A stretch of DNA of 64,000 bases from Mediterranea massiliensis (GCF_900128475.1 NZ_LT635836.1:324526-388525), one strand, 5' to 3'; positions 42,063 to 50,330 are shown, counted from the stretch's first letter. Made by a program: numbers and translations. The notes: generated by a model not told the origin, from the letters alone.

Positions 42063-42764
42063 ATGGTAAAAGTAAACTTGTCAGATATCAAAGTTCCGGA
42101 GCTCATCGCCGACATGTGGTCTCCGCTGAACGACGAGCAACGGGAGTTCCTCGCCAGCCACTTCACCCTTCAGAATTACAAAAAAAATGAAGTGATCCAT
42201 TGCGAAGGCGAAACCCCCACACACCTGATGTGTCTGCTGAGCGGCAAGGTGAAAATCTACAAGGACGGTGTGGGCGGACGCAGCCAGATTATCCGCATGA
42301 TCAAGCCCGTCGAATACTTCGGCTACCGCGCCTACTTCTCGGGCGAAGACTACATCACGGCCGCTGCCGCCTTCGAGCCTTCGGTCATCTGCCTCATCCC
42401 CATGAATGTCATCACCACCCTCGTGACGCAAAACAACGGCCTGGCCATGTTCTTCATCAAGCAGCTGTCCAAGGACCTGGGCGTGGCCGACGAACGAACG
42501 GTGAACCTCACCCAGAAGCACATCCGCGGCCGCCTGGCCGAATCGCTCCTGTTCCTCAAGGAAAGCTACGGACTGGAGGAAGACGGTTCCACCCTCAGCA
42601 TCTACCTCTCGCGCGAGGACCTGGCCAACCTTTCGAACATGACGACTTCAAACGCCATCCGAACGCTCTCCCAGTTTGCCGCCGAACGACTCATCACCAT
42701 CGACGGACGAAAAATCAAAATCATTGACGAAGAAAAGCTGAAGAAGATCAGCAAGATAGGATAA
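42063..42764 (+). CDS. Crp/Fnr family transcription regulator
   Basis: This 233-residue protein has an N-terminal cyclic-nucleotide-binding-type barrel (about 20-125), with NYKKNEVIHCEGETPTHLMC then LLSGKVKIYKDGVGG and a long helix KQLSKDLGVADERTV. A C-terminal winged helix follows, with LSREDLANLSNMTTSNAIRT then LSQFAAERLITIDGRKIKII. The phosphate-binding RxS motif of cAMP-binding Crp is not evident, so the ligand is unknown. There are no Fe-S cysteines as in Fnr. It lies next to glnN but has its own promoter and terminator. Nitrogen or redox control is possible but not shown. Confidence 0.9.
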   Translation: MVKVNLSDIKVPELIADMWSPLNDEQREFLASHFTLQNYKKNEVIHCEGETPTHLMCLLSGKVKIYKDGVGGRSQIIRMIKPVEYFGYRAYFSGEDYITAAAAFEPSVICLIPMNVITTLVTQNNGLAMFFIKQLSKDLGVADERTVNLTQKHIRGRLAESLLFLKESYGLEEDGSTLSIYLSREDLANLSNMTTSNAIRTLSQFAAERLITIDGRKIKIIDEEKLKKISKIG

Positions 42765-42768
42765 GAGT

Positions 42769-42834
42769 GGTTAACGGTTAACGGTTAATGGTAAATTGTG
42801 AGCAGATTCAGCATTTACCATTAACCATTCTTTT
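42769..42834 (+). terminator. Terminator built from 7-bp repeats after the Crp/Fnr gene
   Basis: The heptamers GGTTAAC, GGTTAAC, GGTTAAT, GGTAAAT (42769-42796) are partly mirrored by ATTTACC, ATTAACC (42813-42826). The 14-bp stem 42783-42796/42813-42826 is perfect and is followed by ATTCTTTT. Confidence 0.8.
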
Positions 42835-42844
42835 CATGAAGGCC

Positions 42845-43030
42845 GTATCAAATAATAAGTGAGAGTAATTCAACTCCCCTCCTTCGGGAAGGAGGGGTGC
42901 CCAACGGGCGGGGTGGTAGGTTGTTACACTGCGCTATCAATCCCTGCTTTATGCCTTCACCTACCACCTCCCCCTTCGGGGACTCCTCCTTCCCGAAGGA
43001 GGAGAGCTTCAAATACTTCTGCTTTTGATA
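42845..43030 (+). repeat. Palindromic element, copy 2 (~186 bp)
   Basis: The ends GTATCAAAT... and ...TTTTGATAC are inverted. The inner CTCCTTCGGGAAGGAG and GGACTCCTCCTTCCCGAAGGAGG hairpins and the GGGCGGGGTGGTAGG core are as in copy 1. It fills the gap between the convergent Crp/Fnr and trxB genes. Confidence 0.88.
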
Positions 43031-43042
43031 CCCCGCTCACCG

Positions 43043-43978
43043 CTACTTCTGCAAGTACCGCTCCGCCTCAATGGCCGCCATGCAACCGCTGGCAGCTGCT
43101 GTGATGGCCTGGCGGTAGTGCGGGTCGGCCACGTCGCCTGCGGCAAACACACCCGGCACCTTCGTACGAGGCGTACCCGGCTCGGTCAGGATGTAGCCCA
43201 CTTCGTCGGTATCCACGTAAGGCTTGAAGATGTCCGAGTTGGGCTTGTGGCCGATGGCCAGGAAGAAGCCGTCGATGGCCACGTCGTAGCGCTCTTCGTC
43301 GGGCTCGCCCATGCGCTTCACCAGATGCACGCCTTCCACGCCGTTCTCGCCATAGAGGCCCACGGCATTGTGCTCGAACAGCACCTCGATCTTCTCGTTG
43401 TTCATCACGCGCTCCTGCATCACCTGCGACGCACGCAGATAGGGCTTGCGCACGATGAGATATACCTTGCTGGCAAGGCTGGCCAGGTAGGAAGCCTCTT
43501 CGCAAGCCGTGTCGCCACCGCCCACAACGGCCACCACCTTCTTGCGGTAGAAGAAGCCGTCGCACGTGGCACAGGCACTCACACCCATGCCGGCATATTT
43601 CTTCTCGTCCTCCAGGCCCAGGTATTTGGCTGTGGCGCCTGTGGCGATGATGATGGTTTCGGCTTCGATCACCTTCTCTTCGTCGATCGTTATCTTGTAG
43701 GGCTTCGCGCTGAGGTCGGCCGCCGTTGCCACGCCATAGCGGATGTCGGCTCCGAAGCGTTCGGCCTGCTTGCGCAAGTCTTCCATCAGCTCAGGTCCTC
43801 CGATGCCGGCAGGATAGCCGGGGAAGTTTTCCACTTCGGTGGTCGTAGTCAGCTGTCCGCCCAGTTGCAGGCCGGCATATACCACAGGAGCCAGGTTGGC
43901 GCGTCCTGCATAGATGGCGGCTGTATAGCCGGCAGGGCCCGACCCGATGATGAGGCATTTCACTTTTTCTGTTTCCAT
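43043..43978 (-). CDS. trxB: Thioredoxin-disulfide reductase
   Basis: TrxB is an NADPH-dependent flavoenzyme that keeps thioredoxin reduced. In the 311-residue protein starting METEKVKCLIIGSGPAGYTA, the FAD motif GSGPAG is at 12-17, the redox pair CATC at 136-139 (VSACATCDGFF), the NADPH motif VVGGGDTACEEA follows, and the second FAD block is GVFAAGDVADPHYRQ. An upstream in-frame ATG at 44005 is possible. The LolA-like gene ends 43 bp upstream, so the two are likely co-transcribed. Confidence 0.97.
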   Translation of the reverse strand: METEKVKCLIIGSGPAGYTAAIYAGRANLAPVVYAGLQLGGQLTTTTEVENFPGYPAGIGGPELMEDLRKQAERFGADIRYGVATAADLSAKPYKITIDEEKVIEAETIIIATGATAKYLGLEDEKKYAGMGVSACATCDGFFYRKKVVAVVGGGDTACEEASYLASLASKVYLIVRKPYLRASQVMQERVMNNEKIEVLFEHNAVGLYGENGVEGVHLVKRMGEPDEERYDVAIDGFFLAIGHKPNSDIFKPYVDTDEVGYILTEPGTPRTKVPGVFAAGDVADPHYRQAITAAASGCMAAIEAERYLQK

Positions 43979-44021
43979 ACTGTTTACTGTTTTCTTTATG
44001 TTCAATTCTGTTTTCGCTTGT

Positions 44022-44645
44022 TTATCTCAAGTCTATCACCTCCGCCGTCGGATAGGCGCGCTTGTCGAAGGTGAAGAGCGTATCGTCGTATTTCTGCCCC
44101 GTCTGATAGGAGCGCACCAGCACGACGGCTGCCTCGCGGTCGCCCCTGCGGACAAGGCTCAGCTTCGAGGGGCGCAGCGTCTGTTTGTCCACATAGAGTA
44201 TCAGGCATTGCAGCTCGCTGCCCCGACGGGTGGCGGTCATCATCACCTTGTGGAGGCGCGGGTCGGCCTGCTCGCCCATCTTCAGCGTGTAGCCGTCCTT
44301 GTAGAGCGACAGCCAGGCATAAGGGTTGATGCTCTGCAACTCTTCGGCCGTGGGTTCGGAGACGTTCACCTCGTCGCTGTTCTCCAGGTAGGTCCATTGC
44401 GTCCGTCCGTCGAACCAGGTCGTGATGCCTTCGGTGTCGAGGCGGAACTTCTCGCCCTTGAGGCGGATGCGTCCCTCGGACGTTCCTTCGGGTGCGCGTA
44501 CCTCGAAAGCGATTTCCACGCCTTCCGCCTGGCGGAAGGTGTCGGCCACGCGGTCCAGCAGCTGGCGGGCCTCGTTATTCTCTTGTGCGGCGGCTGCCTG
44601 CCCCATGCAAAGGGCAACAAGCAGGCAAAGTATTTTGTTCAGCAT
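44022..44645 (-). CDS. LolA-like periplasmic lipoprotein carrier
   Basis: This 207-residue protein has a signal peptide (MLNKILCLLVALCMGQAAAAQ) and a LolA/LppX-type beta fold. Marks are ARQLLDRVADTFRQAEGVEI, then GRIRLKGEKFRLDTEGITTWFDG (shown here in two parts) with the conserved WTYLENSDEVNVSEPT. LolA carries lipoproteins from the LolCDE complex to the outer membrane. In Bacteroidetes this shorter LolA-like form sits next to ftsK, as here. A true LolA role is likely but not certain. Confidence 0.85.
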   Translation of the reverse strand: MLNKILCLLVALCMGQAAAAQENNEARQLLDRVADTFRQAEGVEIAFEVRAPEGTSEGRIRLKGEKFRLDTEGITTWFDGRTQWTYLENSDEVNVSEPTAEELQSINPYAWLSLYKDGYTLKMGEQADPRLHKVMMTATRRGSELQCLILYVDKQTLRPSKLSLVRRGDREAAVVLVRSYQTGQKYDDTLFTFDKRAYPTAEVIDLR

Positions 44646-44668
44646 TTTTTAATTGAAAATTGAGAATT

Positions 44669-44857
44669 ATATCAAAAATAAGAGAAACTATCCCAACTCC
44701 CCTCTTTCGGGAAGGAGGGGTTCCCAACGGGCGGGGTGGTAGGTTTTCGCGGGAGCTTATCAATCAACGCGTGATGTTTTTACCTACCACCTCCCCCTAT
44801 CGGGGACTCCTCCTTCCAGAAGGAGGAGAGTTTCAGATGCTCCTGTTTTTTTGATAC
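44669..44857 (+). repeat. Palindromic element, copy 3 (~189 bp)
   Basis: It has the same architecture and orientation as copies 1 and 2: ends TATATCAAAAA... and ...TTTTTTTGATAC, inner CTTTCGGGAAGG and TCCTTCCAGAAGGA hairpins, and a GGGCGGGGTGGTAGG core. It lies between ftsK and the LolA-like gene. A short 7-bp run (AATTGAA, AATTGAG) precedes it at 44650-44664. Confidence 0.88.
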
Positions 44858-44896
44858 TTCCTTTATCCATATATTTATTTCAATTCTCCATTGACT

Positions 44897-47443
44897 TTAC
44901 ATTTTACTCAAAAAATCCTCCAGCGACACGATGTCCGTGAAGTAAACGTCGCGCGGCTTGCTGCCCTGCGCAGGCCCTACGATGCCCGCCTTCTCCAGCT
45001 GGTCCATCAGGCGGCCGGCACGGTTGTAGCCGATGGAGAACTTGCGCTGGATGAGCGAAGTGGAGCCTTGCTGGTGCGTCACGATGAGGCGTGCGGCGTC
45101 GTCGAAGAGCGGGTCCTTACGTCCCAGGTCCACATCGCCCAAGTCGCTGCCACTGGCGTTCTCGTCCACGTATTCGGGCAGGTAGAAGGCCGTCGGATAG
45201 CCCTGCTGGCGGGCAATGAATTTTGTAATCTCGGCCACCTCGGGCGTGTCGATGAAGGCACACTGTACACGCACAGGGTCGGCTCCCTGCAGGAAGAGCA
45301 TGTCGCCGCGGCCTATCAGCTGGTTGGCGCCCGGCCGGTCGAGGATGGTGCGCGAATCGACCATCGCCGACACGCGGAAGGCGATACGCGCGGGGAAGTT
45401 GGCCTTGATGGTACCCGTGATGATGTTCGTCGTGGGTCGCTGCGTGGCGATGATCATGTGGATGCCCACCGCACGTGCCAGCTGGGCGATGCGTGCTATA
45501 GGCAGCTCCACGTCCTTGCCCGCGGTCATGATGAGGTCGCCGAACTCGTCGATCACCACCACGATGTAGGGCATGTACTTGTGTCCCTTCTCGGGGTTCA
45601 GGCGGCGGTTGATGAACTTCTCGTTGTACTCCTTGATGTTGCGCACGTGGGCCGCCTTCAGCAGATCGTAGCGCGTGTCCATCTCCACACAGATGGAGTT
45701 CAGCGTCTGCACCACCTTGGTGACGTCGGTGATGATGGGTTCGGCCTCGTCGGGCAGCTTGGCCAGGAAGTGGTGCTCGATGACGGAATAGATGCTGAAT
45801 TCCACCTTCTTGGGGTCGACGAGCACAAACTTCAGCTCGGCGGGGTGCTTCTTGTAGAGCAGCGAGGTGATGATGGCGTTCAGGCCGACGGACTTCCCCT
45901 GACCGGTGGCACCCGCCACCAGCACGTGGGGCATCTTGGCCAGGTCCACCATGAACACCTCGTTCGTGATGGTCTTGCCCAGGGCGATGGGTAGCTCGTA
46001 GGTCGATTCCTGGAACTTCTTGCTGCCGATGATACTCTGCCCCGACACGATTTTGGGGTTCGAGTTGGGCACCTCGATACCGATGGTACCCTTGCCCGGT
46101 ATGGGCGCTATGATGCGGATGCCCAGCGCCGAGAGGCTCAGGGCGATGTCGTCCTCCAGTCCGCGTATCTTCGAGATGCGCACACCCTGTTCGGGAGTAA
46201 TTTCGTAGAGCGTCACCGTGGGTCCCACCGTCGCCTTGATGGAGCTGATTTCGATGCCGAAGCTGCGCAGCGTACTCACGATCTTGTCCTTGTTGGCATT
46301 CTGCTCGTCCATGTCGATGGTAGGCTCGGCGTTGTCGTAGTGCTTCATCAGGTCCAGCGTGGGGAAGTGGTAGTTCTCCAGGTCGAGGCGCGGGTTGTAG
46401 GGTTCCAGCTCGGGTCCCTGGTATTCCTCGTCCTCGCGCGCCTCCACCTCGAAGGCCGGTTCGGCGGCCGGATCGGGGGCGGCCATTTCGGGTTCGGGCG
46501 TCTCCACCGTCATGGCCACGTCGCCGCCGTCGGGGCGCGATGCGGGTGCCGTGCGGGGCAGGTCGTCCAGGTCGAGCGATATCTCGTGCGGGGCTTCCGC
46601 CTCGGGTTCTTCCGTTTCGGGTTCAGGTTCCTCTTCGGGCTCCTCGTGCCTGGGGGCTTCCGGCTCTTCCTCCGCCATCACAGGTTGGGGCGCAGGCGTC
46701 GGTTCGGGTCGGCGGCGTCCGTCGGCCGTCCACGAGGTGGTAAACTCCTCGGGCACCTCGCCCTCAGCGTCCGCAGCTCCCTCCGCCCCGCGCTTCTTCT
46801 TGAGGAAGTCCAGCGCAAAGACGCCGCGCAGCCACACGATGGTTTGCGCACTGAGGTAGATGAAGAAGCAGATGGCCGTCACCAGCAGCAGCATCCACAC
46901 ACCCGGCGCGCCGATCTGCGACACCAGCCAGCGGCTCACGTTGTAGCCGTGCATGCCGCCCAGGTAGATGAACGAGTCGGCATAGAGGCTGGCAAAGGCG
47001 AAACCGAAGAACACCGAGAACCACACCAGCAGCAGCGTGCAGCAGATGAACCAGCGCCTCAGCCGCAGGTGCCGCACCTTCATGAGCTTCAACCCGGCCG
47101 CGGCCATAAACACCAGGATGAAGAACGAGGCCACGCCGAAGCAGTCGTTGATGAGGTAGCTGGCCAGCTGTGCGCCGCGCGAGCCCGCATAGTTCTTCAC
47201 GCCGTTGTCCACCGCCATGAGGTCTTCGGAACGCCCCGAGTCGATGACGCTCTGGTCCGCCGCCCCTGTGAAGAAGAACGACGAGAAGGCCAGCAGCAGG
47301 TAGACGGAGAAGATGACGAGCATCAGGCCCACGATGAAACGCAGTGTCTCGTTGTGCCAGGCGGCCGCCACCTTGCGGAAGAAGGAGGGCGATGCCGTCG
47401 TGTCTTTTTTATCTTTGTCCGATTTGTCTCTTTCTCTTTTCAT
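44897..47443 (-). CDS. ftsK: DNA translocase FtsK
   Basis: FtsK pumps chromosome ends apart at the division septum. The 848-residue protein has about four or five N-terminal membrane helices (to about residue 200), then an acidic, Pro/Glu-rich linker (about 210-370, with PEAPRHEEPEEEPEPETEEP). The motor domain has Walker A GATGQGKS in VLVAGATGQGKSVGLNAI and Walker B YIVVVIDEFGDLI. A C-terminal gamma winged helix follows (GSTSLIQRKFSIGYNRAGR). I use ATG 47443. The frame is open to 47569, but a promoter at 47494-47525 lies in that stretch. Confidence 0.97.
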   Translation of the reverse strand: MKRERDKSDKDKKDTTASPSFFRKVAAAWHNETLRFIVGLMLVIFSVYLLLAFSSFFFTGAADQSVIDSGRSEDLMAVDNGVKNYAGSRGAQLASYLINDCFGVASFFILVFMAAAGLKLMKVRHLRLRRWFICCTLLLVWFSVFFGFAFASLYADSFIYLGGMHGYNVSRWLVSQIGAPGVWMLLLVTAICFFIYLSAQTIVWLRGVFALDFLKKKRGAEGAADAEGEVPEEFTTSWTADGRRRPEPTPAPQPVMAEEEPEAPRHEEPEEEPEPETEEPEAEAPHEISLDLDDLPRTAPASRPDGGDVAMTVETPEPEMAAPDPAAEPAFEVEAREDEEYQGPELEPYNPRLDLENYHFPTLDLMKHYDNAEPTIDMDEQNANKDKIVSTLRSFGIEISSIKATVGPTVTLYEITPEQGVRISKIRGLEDDIALSLSALGIRIIAPIPGKGTIGIEVPNSNPKIVSGQSIIGSKKFQESTYELPIALGKTITNEVFMVDLAKMPHVLVAGATGQGKSVGLNAIITSLLYKKHPAELKFVLVDPKKVEFSIYSVIEHHFLAKLPDEAEPIITDVTKVVQTLNSICVEMDTRYDLLKAAHVRNIKEYNEKFINRRLNPEKGHKYMPYIVVVIDEFGDLIMTAGKDVELPIARIAQLARAVGIHMIIATQRPTTNIITGTIKANFPARIAFRVSAMVDSRTILDRPGANQLIGRGDMLFLQGADPVRVQCAFIDTPEVAEITKFIARQQGYPTAFYLPEYVDENASGSDLGDVDLGRKDPLFDDAARLIVTHQQGSTSLIQRKFSIGYNRAGRLMDQLEKAGIVGPAQGSKPRDVYFTDIVSLEDFLSKM

Positions 47444-47493
47444 TGTCTTTATTAGTAAGGATCTGTTTGTACGGGTTTTCTTTTTTTGCAGTA

Positions 47494-47525
47494 CAAAAAT
47501 ACGGAAAAATAGGCGGAGAGACAAA
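47494..47525 (-). promoter_or_regulatory. Putative ftsK promoter
   Basis: On the minus strand TTTG (47525-47522), a 20-bp spacer, then TATTTTTG (47501-47494), an exact -7 match. Confidence 0.65.
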
Positions 47526-47704
47526 CGAAAAACCAAGTTTTCGGGGCCTCTTTTCCGAAGCACATCCATAAATATTATAAATAAGCTGGCTATCAGCTTG
47601 TTGCAAAGGCATTTTCAAGCCTCCGACAACACTTTTTCTTTTTCATACACCCCTGCCATACGGAGTCCCGCCTCCTGCCTGCATCTTCTCTCCTCGCCCA
47701 ACTC

Positions 47705-47964
47705 GGAATTACAGATTCCAGTTTCCCGATAATGAAACTACCATTACAGAAAATGCTATTACGAATTACAGATTACAGTTAGCTAAAATCGAAAATGTGC
47801 GCGCCACTTATATAGTTATATTATATATATATTTATATATATAATATAAAATTCTGTACACACTTTTTCAAATCGAAATTCACTTACTGTAATCTGTAAT
47901 TCGTAATAGCACGCTGTCTTTTCCTGGATTCAAAACGACTCTTACGAATTACAGATTACAGTTA
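47705..47964. repeat. ATTACAG heptamer runs, one 25-bp perfect inverted pair, around an AT core
   Basis: Runs of ATTACGA/ATTACAG with 7-bp period occur at 47705-47723 (degenerate), 47755-47779, inverted at 47886-47910, and again at 47942-47964. The copies at 47755-47779 and 47886-47910 are perfect 25-bp inverted repeats. Between them is an almost pure TA stretch (47810-47850). I see no gene in the gap 47444-48306. Besides this, it holds the HU promoter and more heptamers. Confidence 0.8.
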
Positions 47965-48151
47965 CCAGACAATCTTTTCACACTACTTCATAAAGAGCGC
48001 AAACGAAAGAGAACATCATGCCATCTGTAGAAAAACAATACTTTCCGCGCGCGAAAACGTCGCTTTTCACACTGTAAATCAATGCATTATTTTTATTAAC
48101 ACAATTCATCTGTTTCGTTAACACATTTTCACACACCAGCGGCCGTTTTTA

Positions 48152-48183
48152 TTTGGCCAGCCGGAAAAGACCCCTTATATTTG
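48152..48183 (+). promoter_or_regulatory. Promoter of the HU-like gene
   Basis: TTTG (48152-48155), a 20-bp spacer, then TATATTTG (48176-48183). Both boxes match the consensus. The 5' UTR would be about 115 nt. Confidence 0.75.
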
Positions 48184-48190
48184 CCTTTGC

Positions 48191-48281
48191 GAATGAGGAA
48201 TGAAGAACGAAGAATGAAGAATTTGCCTGCGGCCAAGGCACCATCCATTCTCAATTATCCATTCTCCATTCTCAATTAACC
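48191..48281 (+). repeat. 7-bp tandem repeats in the 5' UTR of the HU-like gene
   Basis: The heptamers GAATGAG, GAATGAA, GAACGAA, GAATGAA occur at 48191-48218. ATTCTCA, ATTATCC, ATTCTCC, ATTCTCA, ATTAACC occur at 48247-48281. The second run is partly complementary to the first. Confidence 0.7.
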
Positions 48282-48306
48282 AAACACAATTTAAAACAAC
48301 AAAGCT

Positions 48307-48798
48307 ATGTCAACAATCGGAACATTGAAGTACAGACGTTATCAGGCCAAGTCGCCTCAGAACCCCGACGCACCCGCCAAGTGGTACGCCCGCGCCGTGC
48401 AGGACCGCACGGTGGAATTCGAAGACTTCGTCACCCACATTTCTGAACACAACTCGCCCTACTCGCGCGGCGTCATCCACGGCGTGCTCATCGACATGCT
48501 GTCGTGCCTCAAGGAGCTGGTGCTCGACGGCAAGTCCGTCCGCCTGGGCGACCTGGGCCTGTTCTCCGTGGGCATCTCCTCGAAGGGCGCCGACACGGCC
48601 GACGCCTGGGACACCAGTCTCATCACCGGCGTCCACCTGAACGTGCGCAACACCAAGACCTGGAGCAACACCGAGCTGCGCAAGTGTACCCGCGTCACCG
48701 AGCTGGCCGTCTACACCGCCGGCGGCACGCTGACGGACGACGGCACCGAACCTGAGCCCGGCGGCGGTGACGACGGACAGGACGAGAGCCCTTTGTAA
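48307..48798 (+). CDS. HU-family DNA-binding protein with HU-HIG-type domain
   Basis: This 163-residue protein begins MSTIGTLKYRRYQAKSPQNP. The HU-like fold is seen in EDFVTHISEHNSPYSRGVIH, then LKELVLDGKSVRLGDLGLFS and VHLNVRNTKTWSNTELRKC. The C-terminal tail is acidic, with GTEPEPGGGDDGQDESPL. Bacteroides genomes hold many such HU-like paralogues, often beside surface polysaccharide loci. They are thought to bind DNA, but their targets are mostly unknown. It is followed by the 31-residue smalltalk peptide, its usual partner. A good promoter lies upstream. Confidence 0.9.
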   Translation: MSTIGTLKYRRYQAKSPQNPDAPAKWYARAVQDRTVEFEDFVTHISEHNSPYSRGVIHGVLIDMLSCLKELVLDGKSVRLGDLGLFSVGISSKGADTADAWDTSLITGVHLNVRNTKTWSNTELRKCTRVTELAVYTAGGTLTDDGTEPEPGGGDDGQDESPL

Positions 48799-48928
48799 AT
48801 TGAAAATGGAGAATTGAAAATTGAGAATGCGGCCGAAATTAATTCTCAATTCTCCATTATCAATTATCAATTAACGAAGATTTTCAATTCTCAACTTTCA
48901 ATTGAATTAAAATTTTCAATTCTCAATT
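48798..48928 (+). repeat. 7-bp tandem repeats (AATTGAA / ATTCTCA) between the HU-like and smalltalk genes
   Basis: The plus-sense heptamers AATTGAA, AATGGAG, AATTGAA, AATTGAG (48798-48825) are mirrored by ATTCTCA, ATTCTCC, ATTATCA, ATTATCA (from 48842). Two more ATTTTCA/ATTCTCA runs follow up to 48928. The inverted pair can form a hairpin directly after the HU-like stop. Confidence 0.75.
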
Positions 48929-48934
48929 AAAGAA

Positions 48935-49030
48935 ATGGACAAGAAAACTATTTGGAAAACCATCATCCAGACGCTGGTCACCATCCTGACCGCCATTGGA
49001 ACTACGCTGGGCGTTACCAGCTGCTTGTAA
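48935..49030 (+). CDS. Smalltalk peptide (31 residues)
   Basis: The peptide MDKKTIWKTIIQTLVTILTA continues IGTTLGVTSCL. It matches the very small Bacteroidetes family annotated as smalltalk protein: a basic N-terminus, one hydrophobic helix and a conserved GVTSC near the C-terminus. Family members typically follow HU-like genes, as here. Function is unknown. The Cys resembles a lipobox Cys, but it lies at the extreme C-terminus, so ordinary lipoprotein processing would leave almost nothing. Recognition is from pattern memory, but length, motif and context all agree. Confidence 0.85.
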   Translation: MDKKTIWKTIIQTLVTILTAIGTTLGVTSCL

Positions 49031-49038
49031 ACAATCAG

Positions 49039-49083
49039 CGGTGAACGGTAAGCGGTGAGTATCGCTAACCACTAACCGCTAAA
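49039..49083 (+). repeat. 7-bp tandem repeats (CGGTGAA / CGCTAAC) after the smalltalk gene
   Basis: The heptamers CGGTGAA, CGGTAAG, CGGTGAG (49039-49059) face CGCTAAC, CACTAAC, CGCTAAA (49063-49083). The two halves are mutually complementary apart from a few mismatches. Confidence 0.7.
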
Positions 49084-49087
49084 TAAA

Positions 49088-49134
49088 GCACCCGCCGCCT
49101 CAGAGAAGAATGAGGGGCGGGTGATTTTGTTTTA
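49088..49134 (+). terminator. Intrinsic terminator after the smalltalk gene
   Basis: CACCCGCC with CCTCA pairs with TGAGG and GGCGGGTG (one bulged G) and is followed by ATTTTGTTTT. Confidence 0.88.
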
Positions 49135-49193
49135 GAAATATCTTTCATTTATAGTGATTAGTTTCAAAAATGATTATCTTTGTAAAAAACGAT

Positions 49194-49325
49194 ATGGGAG
49201 CTTTAGTCATGTTTGCAATGGTGATTGTCATCGCCAACGTCGGCGGCTTTTATTTTCTGTTGAAGTATTTGCAACCAATTATTACTCAATATTTTGTGAG
49301 TTATAAGTCAGAAATATGGGCATAA
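49194..49325 (+). CDS. Possible 43-residue single-span membrane peptide
   Basis: An open frame starts at ATG 49194 (MGALVMFAMVIVIANVGGFY) and continues through LLKYLQPIITQYF to a stop at 49325. It has one hydrophobic helix. A TATCTTTG box at 49175-49182 would start transcription almost at the ATG. An earlier in-frame ATG (49170) lies upstream of that box. I do not recognise the family, and at this length chance is possible. It marks the beginning of the AT-rich region. Confidence 0.4.
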   Translation: MGALVMFAMVIVIANVGGFYFLLKYLQPIITQYFVSYKSEIWA

Positions 49326-49680
49326 CCTTTAGGGGTACATTCTAAAAGGTGAAGATTTAACCTTTTTATAATTTCTTAACACTCAAAGAGCGGTGGTAGA
49401 GGGTATTTTCCCTCTTTTCGGTACTTTATTGATGGTTCGATGTTCCCATCTTTCCACATTGCTTGGCTCGTTCGCACAAGCCACTACAAAGGTACTACAA
49501 TTTCCAATAAAGGCAAGAGGACAGCAATTCAAATCTATTATTTTTGAGGGAGTGAAATCTGCCGCTTGCCAAATTTCTCTCTGTCGAAAATAATAGTCCT
49601 CTGAAAAGAATGAAAACAGCATTGATAAAATTGCCTTATTAAGGGGGGGGCTATGCTGTTTTATGCTATTATTTCGTCAG

Positions 49681-49858
49681 TCGTTTATCTCCGTTGCCGG
49701 ATGCAGTTTTCAGCCAAGCCGATGAATAAGAAAAGGTTTTGGAGCTGTTTACTCTCCAACGGAGGACGAAACTGCTCCAAATGGTTTACCGCTTGAACTT
49801 TTCGTTTTCTAAAAGAGGTTTGGCAACCTTTGCATCCGACAAAAGGAGATAAATGACC
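49681..49858. repeat. Nested inverted repeats (~42-bp outer and ~19-bp inner arms)
   Basis: The outer arms 49681-49720 and 49817-49858 share TTTATCTCC, CGGATGCA and GCCAAnCC in inverted order. The inner arms 49734-49750 and 49769-49787 (TTTTGGAGCTGTTT against AAACTGCTCCAAA) pair again. The whole can fold into one long hairpin of about 180 nt. I see no transposase. The flanking DNA 49326-49680 and 49860-50050 is AT-rich, without a gene I trust. Confidence 0.65.
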
Positions 49859-50050
49859 AGATATATAACAGTAGTATTACATTAAGGTAAAGAACAACCA
49901 TGGTATAGTATTATTGCAATTTAACTATTTAAAGTTTGTTTATAATCAAATCATTTAAAGATTTTTGTCCTTCTATGATTTTTTGTATTTGATAAATGTC
50001 GTAATTAAATAAAAAAATATCACGCATAATGACTTTTTCTTTTTTCTAAA

Positions 50051-50082
50051 TTTCCTCAAATGACAAATTATTGTTACCTTTG
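50051..50082 (+). promoter_or_regulatory. Putative susC promoter
   Basis: TTTC (50051-50054), a 20-bp spacer, then TACCTTTG (50075-50082). The 5' UTR would be about 240 nt. It contains the AGATTCCC/GGGAATCT inverted repeat (50241-50248/50302-50309) and a 19-codon open frame at 50206-50265. Confidence 0.6.
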
Positions 50083-50330
50083 TAATGTAATGTAGTTAAT
50101 GGTTGCGCTTATAAAGTCCTTGGAAAGGATTTATGTATAAAATTTACTCTGTTCTTGCCTGGATTATCAGCATCACTGATATGAAATAACAGAAAAAAAT
50201 ATACAATGGCTAAGCGGACGGACAGGCAGGGAAATAGTACAGATTCCCAATCCCCCTCTTTATAATACATTGCGTATAAGATTTATTAACTGTCTAGTCT
50301 GGGGAATCTACAGAGATTTAACGAATCAAG

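Noticed and set aside
49383..49622. Open frames on both strands (49383-49622 minus, 49393-49593 plus)
   Set aside because: They overlap each other, lack recognisable domains or a start context, and lie in non-coding-looking AT-rich DNA. They may be part of a multicopy intergenic sequence, which a Blast search would show.
50206..50265. 19-codon open frame upstream of susC
   Set aside because: Too short and without family support. It is recorded only as a possible leader peptide.
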